Shown piece after piece: positions 56,406 to 64,000 of a stretch of 64,000 nucleotides of DNA. Positions within the stretch are counted from its first letter, which is position 1; the number at the start of each line of letters is the position of its first letter. Source of the DNA: Stylonectria norvegica (lineage: Eukaryota > Ascomycota > Sordariomycetes > Hypocreales > Nectriaceae); contig JAANBC010000012.1 of the NCBI GenBank assembly GCA_014621405.1, forward strand, positions 62,001 to 126,000, given 5' to 3'. The translations under genes were made by a program, and so were the position numbers. The notes beneath the pieces are model-generated. The model was not told where the DNA came from. It saw nothing but the letters and a program-made list of their open reading frames with translations, and made no database searches.

Positions 56406-58732
56406 GATGGAGTGTCAAACAGGAATGTGAAGGATAATTCAGGTCTAAGGCATCAAGCTCGAGTAGGCCAAAAGCTCAAAGAATAAAGGAGGAGATTGGA
56501 TGATGATGATGGAATGGTTACTCAGAGGTGCTGTCCTCTGGGGAGACGAGAGGCAACTTATGTACTCCAGCTCCTCATGGCGGGCGTCCACCAAACCCCA
56601 CTTTCAACCCCAAAACCTCTCATTGTGTATCATCCTTGGGAATCTAGTGTGACGGAACGGTCACACTAGGTATGGGGTGGTCGGAATGCGGGCGATTGGG
56701 GAACATGATCATCCGGGGTGTTATCACATAGGCTACTGTGGGGAGCACCCTGGATTATCTTCCCCGCAACTGGCTCGCGCTTGAGCAGGCTGGAGCAACT
56801 GGGTTAGCATGGATGGGGGAATGATCTCTCATAGCCTGGACACGGCGCAAGATGGAGCCCGGCGTAGTAATGGGATGAGCATGCGGGGAATCTTCAGGGA
56901 TGTCGTCTTTCTGATCTTTGAAATGAGGCCATCGAACGAAGGGTAATTGGCGCAGGACACCAGATGATAGATCGAACAGCGGTTGAGAGGTTAAGCGATC
57001 TGCAAGACGGCCGGGATGTTCGCTGCGTCTGTTATGAGATGGTGCAAACTGCGGATCCGTACTGTTGGGGGATACCATCTCGGAAGCGCCTCGGGGTCGC
57101 CGCGGTGCTGTGTCCCAATTTCAAGCTATGTAGCTACGAGCATTACAGTGAATCCGGTTCGTGTGCAACATGTAGGTAGGAGGGCTTTGCGGTGTAAATG
57201 GTCTTGAGTGTTGGCTGTGTTGCATCGTGTAGCTAGACGCACGGCTTCTCCGTAGAACGTGACATCCCCAGACTTGACGAGGTGACCGATGGGGAAGGTC
57301 GTTGGGGGATAAACCGTAAACGTTCCAATGCCGATCCCCAAAATCCTTCAACATTCGCTCAACGGGCCAATAGAATCGCTAGGCCTGTTAAGATTTAACC
57401 TTGACTTTAAGGTATCGCATAACCTTAATCCTGTAAGTGCCCCCCTTAGCTCCTTGGCTCTTTCTGTACGAATACTCGCACCGCCGCACTAGAAAGCTTC
57501 CCGGAGCGGAGCAGCTCCTCTTCGTTGTCCTCACCTTGTCAATCACCCCGCCCAGGCTCCAGCCCGACTTTATCTCGTTGGCTGCTTGAAGGATCCCGAC
57601 CGTTTCACGAAGTGTGGCTCTAACTCCCATCTGGGGTAGCGGACGCACACTGGCACGTTTGGGCGGGAGTCATGGTCGGCACTTGTGCTGGCGCTGCTAA
57701 TAAATTCGGCCGATCCTCATCACGATGACTTCGTGCTGGCAATTCGTGAGATATTTAATGGGTATCTAGTGCAAGCCGCGAGAATTTCCCGGGACCCGAC
57801 TCGGAGCTCTGCATGGTCCGAATCAAGCGCCAACTTGCAACCCTTGAGGCAGAGTGTCGTGCGGCTCAGGCATCTCCGCAGATCAAATGCTGGATGATCA
57901 TGGCCCCATAAGAGTCAATATGGTGGCGCACGAAACACCAGAACACATGGCCTGACAGCCTTCTAGAAGCACCAGGCGTGCAGAATACCGAATCCGCGCA
58001 GGCAGTTGTCCACGAGGCTTCTCGAGTATTGGAGGGTATTGCGCTGTAAGCTGATAGGTTCGAGCGGGAATATCGGACCGTACAAAAGCTGGGCGTGGTG
58101 GCAGCTCGTACGATGACCACGAGAACACGCGCCCGACGAGATCCATCATGGCATCGTGGACCCAGAGTCTCTGAGTAAGATGACAAGTCTGGGGCCCCGT
58201 ACGGCTGATATACTGCTTCTGGACCAGTCCGCTGGCCTTACCCGAGGTTGCTAAGGACTTCCGTAGATCCGGGGTATTGTCTGGGGATGGATAGTTCGGG
58301 GGAGTATCGTCCGACTTTAGGATGGGGTTTCCGTAGTTGCATTGTTTGTGCGGTTTCTTGGCGATTTAGATGGATCTTGTGTGAGCACACACAAGTGACA
58401 AACGTACCGATTTTAGACCTTATGTAGCACTGCAAAGCTCCACGATATTTAGAGAAAACTCTGCCGTGCGTTTCAAACTCCATATTTGAAGCATGATCCC
58501 TGAATATTTTACCTTACTCACCGTGCTAAGGGTCTAGGATTCTAAGAGGGCATGAATTGTGACGAGTGAACGCTTCCTCTGCCAGGAGCTAACAATAGTA
58601 ATAACCTTGACATCTTTAGACCTGTTATGGCGGGGTTTGGATTCTTATAGGGCTCAATCACTGGCTCATACGATTTAAAACAGCACTTAAAACACACACG
58701 AGGAAACAAAAGCATTTCAGGATTTCAGTATT
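56406..58732. other. Jen1-type promoter and gene-free DNA
   Basis: 2.3 kb with no recognisable gene. The first 350 bases are the Jen1-type promoter with the palindrome at 56644-56669. Open frames further right (for example 57388-57648 and 57866-58186) lie on both strands and have no domain. Nothing else was seen. Confidence 0.45.
56644..56669. promoter_or_regulatory. Perfect 10-bp inverted repeat CTAGTGTGAC-N6-GTCACACTAG
   Basis: The arms (56644-56653 and 56660-56669) are exact complements around ggaacg. The element sits about 240 bp before the start codon of the Jen1-type gene. A dimeric activator or repressor site, for example one controlling carboxylate use, is a reasonable guess. A transcription terminator is unlikely in this setting. 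Confidence 0.5.
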
Positions 58733-59068
58733 TCACATGTACTCCTGTAACAGCGGGAACTGCTTCCGTAGTGCTTTTATAGCCAATGGAGCCCCAGTCT
58801 CCTCCGCACAATGCCAATAAAGCTCGCGTGGCAATCGCATGTTGGTTATGTGGGGAGGGGACCAGCATCTATCGCGGACGTTTCTCGGGGTTCGATCATG
58901 TCGGCAGGTGACGAACCACCAGAATGGTTCGAACACTCCAGGGTTGTGTAGCCATTCTGGAGTTGACAGCAGATAGCACTCGACGGCTTGTTCACTCCTT
59001 GGCGACGAGTCGTCCAACATCTCTGTATGTGCTCCAAATTGCTCGAAAGACAGCGCTGCAAAAATCAA
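58733..59068 (-). CDS. Unrecognised open frame, possible 3' exon or gene fragment
   Basis: A 111-codon frame with balanced, protein-like composition (for example NPGVFEPFWWFVTCRHDRTP and LPRELYWHCAEETGAPLAIK) and a stop at 58733. A polypyrimidine tract with TTTTTGCAG just inside its 5' end looks like a splice acceptor, so it may be the last exon of an otherwise lost gene. No upstream exon with coding character was found and the family is not known to me. Confidence 0.25.
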   Translation of the reverse strand: MIFAALSFEQFGAHTEMLDDSSPRSEQAVECYLLSTPEWLHNPGVFEPFWWFVTCRHDRTPRNVRDRCWSPPHITNMRLPRELYWHCAEETGAPLAIKALRKQFPLLQEYM

Positions 59069-60689
59069 GAAGAATAGATACCATTGGTTGCGCCCGTCAG
59101 CTAACTTGTTCGTATACCTAATCTGCAGTGTAAGAAGTGGCTAGTCACACCGGAAACATACTTTTCAAGGGCTCGCCTAATCGGTTTTCCTATTCACCAA
59201 ATGTGATACGCCGTATCTTGTGGGACTTTCACAGTACCGTGCAACTAAACCAGGATCGTGCTTGACACCAGAGTCCTGGAAACGCCTCAGATATGAGGGA
59301 CGTAGCATGATAGGAAGCAAAACTGAGCGTTGGAGCCCGGCCAGGAGGGCGGAAATTATGCACTGTTTACGAAACGCCTAACACTGCTGCCACGATACCC
59401 GAAACGGTGACCTGATGGCCCAGCATTCCCAAGCATCCTCTAAGTCGATCTCAAGGTTCGATTACGTGCTCATCAACTCATGACCTTCGTGGTGGTTCCT
59501 CCACTGCATGGTAAACCCTGCCAGGTTACACATGTGGAAGCCCATAAATCTCCAACAGTTCATGCCACACAGGGACAAAGGAGAAAACTTCGGAGGAAAG
59601 ATGCGAGGCTAAAGCTCACCATGGGGTTTATGCATAGCAAGTAAGCCATAGTAGTACTTGCAGCCAAAATTTGAGTTTATCATGCGATGGTCTGACATGG
59701 GTAGCATCGTGCAACGGCTATAGGCTGCAGTACCTTTTCGGATCAACGGGTTCTCCCTCCAACGCCCACAACCTCTGCTTTCAAACAATGAGCCTCCATT
59801 TATCTTTCAATAATGAAGGCAAAGATTCCTTCACATAGAGAGTGGCACTATATGATCGAAGCAACTCAAGTCTAAGGGCCTCCTGCACGAACGTTCTCGT
59901 CCCAGTAAGAGTCACCTTGAGAGCGACATGACCCAACCACACACTTAATAACCACCACCTCGATTATTGTTCTTTAGTGACCGAATAATATGGTCTGCGT
60001 ATTGGAAGCTGCTAGCGCCGCACTGGAACATTCTCTCTGTAACAGTATCTTTCCAGAAATTAGCCAACTGAGTCAAACTCAGGAGAGGTGGGAGACTTGC
60101 AGGCCGTATGAGCTGTGTTATACCAGATACAGACGGTTTCTCCTTGACCAGCATTGCAATTGTATGTGTTTCTTGACGTCCAGCTTCTGCTGACACCAAA
60201 GCCACCACTTAGCCACTCAAAATTCCCTGTTCCAGAACCGCCGATAGACTAGTCAATGGAGAAAGATTCCGACTCGGTCTCTCCAATGGAGCATGATTGA
60301 GTCAGTATTTATTTCGGTGGTATTCCTCGATGCACCAACAATAGTCATCACTCAGTCTCCCAACCACTGAGCGAGATCCATGATACTAAACTTCCGAGAT
60401 AACTCCAAAGAGCGGTAGTTTCCCTACCTACCAGTCTTCTGTACTCGATTGCAGCTTTCACTCTTCTCGGTGTTGTCGTGGAAGCAATATTTGATGTTTT
60501 CGTGCGACAAAGCTTCGTAGGCGTTTCGAGATTGACTCGTACTACTTGCACGAAATCCGGGGACTCGGTCGGTGATATCAGTCTCGATTGTGCTGTCAGC
60601 CAGCCTTGAACTCGACTTTGGGAGGCCTAGATCCTTCAGAGATTCTTGACTTGAGAAAACCTTTTAGAAGCCTGAAATTGAGATACGTA
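59069..60689. other. Gene-free DNA
   Basis: 1.6 kb without a convincing gene. A minus-strand frame at 59945-60208 ends with RSLKNNNRGGGY but shows no domain and no joining exons. No repeat or RNA gene was seen. Confidence 0.4.
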
Positions 60690-61484
60690 TGAACACGCCC
60701 TATCCAGTGCCGACAGCTTCTGATCCAGCACCAGAACCTTTTTCGCCTTCGCCACCTTGATTCTTACCTTACTCCTGAGCCCAGATGAAGCCAAAAAAAA
60801 AACTGGCTCAAGCCCGTCAACTTCACCTTCTCCGGCGGTAAGTTTATCGGTAAACGCTGCGAAACCATCCGCTCCAACAACAGCAGCTGGGAAAAGCGCC
60901 TCACTATATTTCACAGAAATGGTCGGTACTTCGTGGTGGCCGTCATCCCCAACTACATCGTTGTCGTTAGCATCCTGACATCCAGGCCCGAGACAACCTC
61001 GGGCGTAGTACGGCTGCTAACCTCCCTATATCATCACGGCTATACCGTGAACCCTTGAGTTCGCCGGCACGTTTACGAACCAAACGCAAAATCGAAACTT
61101 CCCAGGGTCTTTAGCAATGAAAACCGTGGACAAACTATCGTCAACTTGACCTCTCGCGGCATTGACATTCCCTCGCAATGGTTCAACTATCCCTCCGCCG
61201 TGTCGAGTAGTCTCAGCGAGCTACAAACTTTGGCGGTAACCTTTCCGACCGGGCCTATAGAGTGGAAGAAAGCAACTATGATCGTAGCACAAGATCTCAA
61301 AACGCGCTGGGCCAACGTTCCAGCGGATTCCTTGGTGTTTCGAGTACAGGCAATTTGTCTGTCTCGGGGGTTGGTGGATAGAGCCGTCCATGGGTTCAAG
61401 CTCTGGATGAGTCTATCTCGGGAAGATGGCGTTGCGATTAGTGTCGAGCTGATGGATTTCCAAGCGACACTTGAGCTCCTTTGA
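60690..61484 (+). pseudogene. Decayed gene of unknown family
   Basis: One frame from 60801 to 61484 reads as protein throughout (NWLKPVNFTFSGGKFIGKRC, then GRYFVVAVIPNYIVVVSIL, then DIPSQWFNYPSAVSSSLSEL) and is broken only by TGA at 61056-61058. Immediately upstream lies a run of ten A at about 60793-60802. A proline-rich start at ATG 60690 (MNTPYPVPTASDPAPEPFSP) is in the same frame but meets TGA at 60757 and again at 60787. No intron removes these stops. The family was not recognised. An inactivated gene is the best reading; errors in the sequence are an alternative. Confidence 0.5.
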
Positions 61485-61664
61485 ACCTCCGGGTAAGCGG
61501 CAGACCCCCCCGCTAGAACTGATCCGAGGTAGCTCTCATGGGTCATGTTTATCATTGTTGCATGCAACTATGAAGCACAGGATGATAGATGCCTTTCAAT
61601 GAACCATACACTTTTTTATCATAATGCTAACCTCTCAAGTGAGAGTGCCTCTAGTCTTTCACCT

Positions 61665-64000
61665 TCAGACCATTCTCCTTTGCAGCTCCGTAGTCTCATC
61701 TCTCAAGCTTCGAAGTTGTTTCTCAAACTCTTTGTTCACCCACTCCCAATAGCCGGTCCACACCCCGGCGGCCCCAGCATTACTGGTAGCCGCTCCAGCA
61801 TTGCCCGTCATGGCCTTCATCTTGTCTCCTAGTAGCAATGTCACTCGCAGGATACTCTTGTTCGCCTCTTCTTGCTTCTCCAGATCTTGCTTAACAGCGT
61901 TATCCTTCAGTTTGATAGATAGCACTGCGCGGTACGCTTCCGCAATGGAATTGAGACGTCGTGTCGTCTCTTCGGGGTCGATGACAATGAGCTTCGAGAC
62001 CATCAAGTTGCAGAGTTGGCGAATGTCATTTTCGTCCTTAAGTCCAGCGACGATGCGATCATAGAAGTCGATATTGTTGATACGTGTAAAGGCTGTTTCC
62101 ATTAGGGCGTAAAGAGTCTCGTATGCGCTCTGTGTAATGTTAGCTGTGGTCAAGCTAATTGGTTCAAGTACAACGCACCTTGCGGACTTCGAGTCCGTCG
62201 TCTACTGTGTGTTTGAAGGGTCCCATCATGACTTCTCTGACTAGCTCCTTCTTGATCACCGACTCCGTCATAACATACGGCATCAACTCTCCTAGATGCG
62301 GGTGGATGAGATCGGGCTTGTGGCGAGCGGCCGTAGTAAGCGTCGTCATTGCCAGCCGGCGAATGTCCATATCCGAGTCCTGCAACATTACCAAGAGCAT
62401 GTCTATGAGTACGTTCCGTAGCATGGCGTCGAATGCTTCGTCGCTCTCGGGCAGCGTATACCTGACGGCCTGAACTGCCATTCCTCGGACGCCCAAAGAC
62501 TGGTCTCGAAGGAGTGTCTGTACAGATTAGGATTTACAAAGACAACCGGAATGAAGACAGTGTAACTCACCTGGAGCTTCGGCATAAACACGTTGGGGTC
62601 TAGCGTGACTAGGCGACCAACACACTCTGCGCAAACGACCTTGTTGTCGACGTTATCCGACGCCTTCAGAAGTTCATCCCAGATGGACGGAGCGTAATTT
62701 CGCAAGTCAGTGGACTGCGCTGAGATGGACTGGAGAATCTCTTTGATAGACTGTATGAGCAGGTATTGCGTATTCCCACCCTTCTGCATTGTCTGAAGAA
62801 TGACAGGCAGGAAGTCCGGGACGTTTCCGGAACCTGCCCTACCCAGAGCAATGGCAGCTGAGAGAGAAACTTTGTCAGGCTCGGCGTGGAACTGATCCAA
62901 AAACAGATTTGGCTTCAGGGGCGACTTGGTTCCAAGTCGCATTCCAGCCTCTCCTAGCACCGCCAGAGCAAGGCTGACGCGAGCGTCGTCGTTGACCTGC
63001 GTGCTAGTATGAAGTTCCGACACGAAACTGTCCAACGTCACACTTGCTGATTCGCCGCCGGTTACGAGCAGGGTTCCTATCACCTTGCCGACAACCGCCG
63101 GGTCTCCAGAAACGCTGACATCCTTCAGTAAACCTTGCATAAGGGGACCCCCGGCGCCGCTCTCGCCAATCCTACTCATCAATAGGAGTAGCTGATCAAG
63201 AACAATGATCGCAAACTGAGATTTCAAGAGTTCGCAAAGCGAAGTGACTATCTCCGCTGTCACGACGAGTCGCGGGTGATAGGGCACAACCTCCGCCAAG
63301 ACGAGCAGTGCAGGACCGAGAAGGTGCGCGTCGCTGTATGTGATTGCGGGCATCAAGGCCGAGACGATGCCCTTGATGGTCTCTGGTTCAAGTTGGCCCT
63401 TTGTAGCGTTGGAAACGACCAAGTGCTTGAGCGCAATAATGCTGGATCCCCGCAACGCCCGGTTTGCCTTCCGCAGCTGCGCAGAGAGTTCAAGGGCGAC
63501 GTCTTGGATCCAGGCCTTATCAAGTTGGCCTATAGTTTTTGATGATGCAGCGACATTATCCACGGCGCGCACAGCAGCTAGCCGAGTGGTCTCGTTCTTC
63601 AGCCTTTCTTGGAGAATAGTCAAGGCGGCATTCCTTTTGCCCGCCGATAAAAGAGCAGCGCCTTCGGGGCTTGAAGTCCTTGAAATCAAAACTCCAAGGG
63701 CATGGATCGCACGTTGTCGGACTTCAACGTCAGCGTCATTGGCAGAAGTTCTGTCCATTATCACATCGTAGAGCTTCTCCAGCTCTTCCTTGTATTTTGA
63801 CCCGGCGTTTCGAGACCGTGGGGGTGTAATGGCCTTAGCAAGCTCCTCCACAGTCCGAATAGCTTCACTGGAAATCTTATAGAACCTGTCATGCACGGCG
63901 GAAGTGACCCCAGCAACCATCTTTGTCAAGTAAGGCTGTAACAAAGACGAGGAATGTGTCCTAGAGATGTCACTGATAAGTTTTAAGGCCGTCATTCGAA
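61665..64000 (-). CDS. CAND1/TIP120 cullin-exchange factor, 3' part
   Basis: The C-terminal part of cullin-associated NEDD8-dissociated protein 1, a HEAT-repeat protein that strips and exchanges substrate receptors on SCF-type cullin ligases. The gene enters from the right edge; visible exons are 64000-62571 (open to the edge), 62517-62179 and 62129-61665, with introns of 53 and 49 bp in phase 0. About 743 residues are in the window. Typical stretches are SLSAAIALGRAGSGNVPDFL, GRLVTLDPNVFMPKLQTLL, DMDIRRLAMTTLTTAARHKP and the TIP120 C-terminal block VREVMMGPFKHTVDDGLEVR. The N-terminal HEAT repeats lie outside the window. This is a conserved single-copy gene and probably marks the edge of core, syntenic DNA. 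Confidence 0.93.

Noticed and set aside
59945..60208. 87-codon minus-strand frame ending NNNRGGGY
   Set aside because: No domain, no upstream exon, and an overlapping frame on the other strand.
1..64000. CRISPR arrays, bacterial operons, riboswitches and phage features
   Set aside because: None were seen, and the spliced genes show this is eukaryotic fungal DNA.

Overview
The window looks like chromosomal DNA of a filamentous ascomycete, most likely a Sordariomycete (Fusarium-like Hypocreales or a relative). This is inferred from about 46 to 91 bp introns with GTAAGT-type donors and CTAAC-type branch points, Zn2Cys6 regulators, large MFS families, a Clr5-ankyrin protein and a fungal adenylate-forming reductase. 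Exon models were built by hand from splice signals and frame. Total coding length is divisible by three for every model given as complete, but no transcript data were available.

Left part (1-26.7 kb): a 92-bp direct repeat pair; a DHA2-type MFS exporter gene with an apparent one-base frameshift (912-2690); a flavin-reductase-like protein; a divergent proline-catabolism pair, proline dehydrogenase and P5C dehydrogenase (4.9-8.9 kb); a neutral amino acid permease of the AAAP/mtr type (12.3-13.8 kb); an A-T-R adenylate-forming reductase (14.9-18.3 kb); a secreted bicupin of the oxalate decarboxylase type (20.4-22.0 kb); a DUF1275 membrane protein; and a SulP sulfate permease.

Middle (27.2-42.2 kb): the most coherent unit is a putative aldonate-catabolism cluster. 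It holds a Zn2Cys6 regulator, a D-galactonate-dehydratase-like enolase-superfamily enzyme, an aldo-keto reductase, a DHDPS-family aldolase and an ACS-family MFS importer. A second Zn2Cys6 regulator and a sugar-porter MFS gene follow. The expected chemistry is uptake of a sugar acid, dehydration to a 2-keto-3-deoxy acid, cleavage to pyruvate plus glyceraldehyde, and reduction of the aldehyde. An exact 14-bp motif containing CCG-N5-CGG occurs in opposite orientations upstream of the aldolase and of the importer.

Right part (42.6-64 kb): a divergent pair (DHA2 exporter and ACC-synthase-like aminotransferase), with the last codons of the aminotransferase lying inside a tRNA-Asn gene. Then come AT-rich, decayed DNA with a broken cysteine-rich secreted-protein gene, a Clr5-ankyrin repeat protein of about twenty repeats, a small membrane protein, a Jen1-type carboxylate transporter with a perfect palindrome in its promoter, a long gene-poor stretch with one decayed gene, and finally the 3' part of the conserved CAND1/TIP120 gene running off the right edge.
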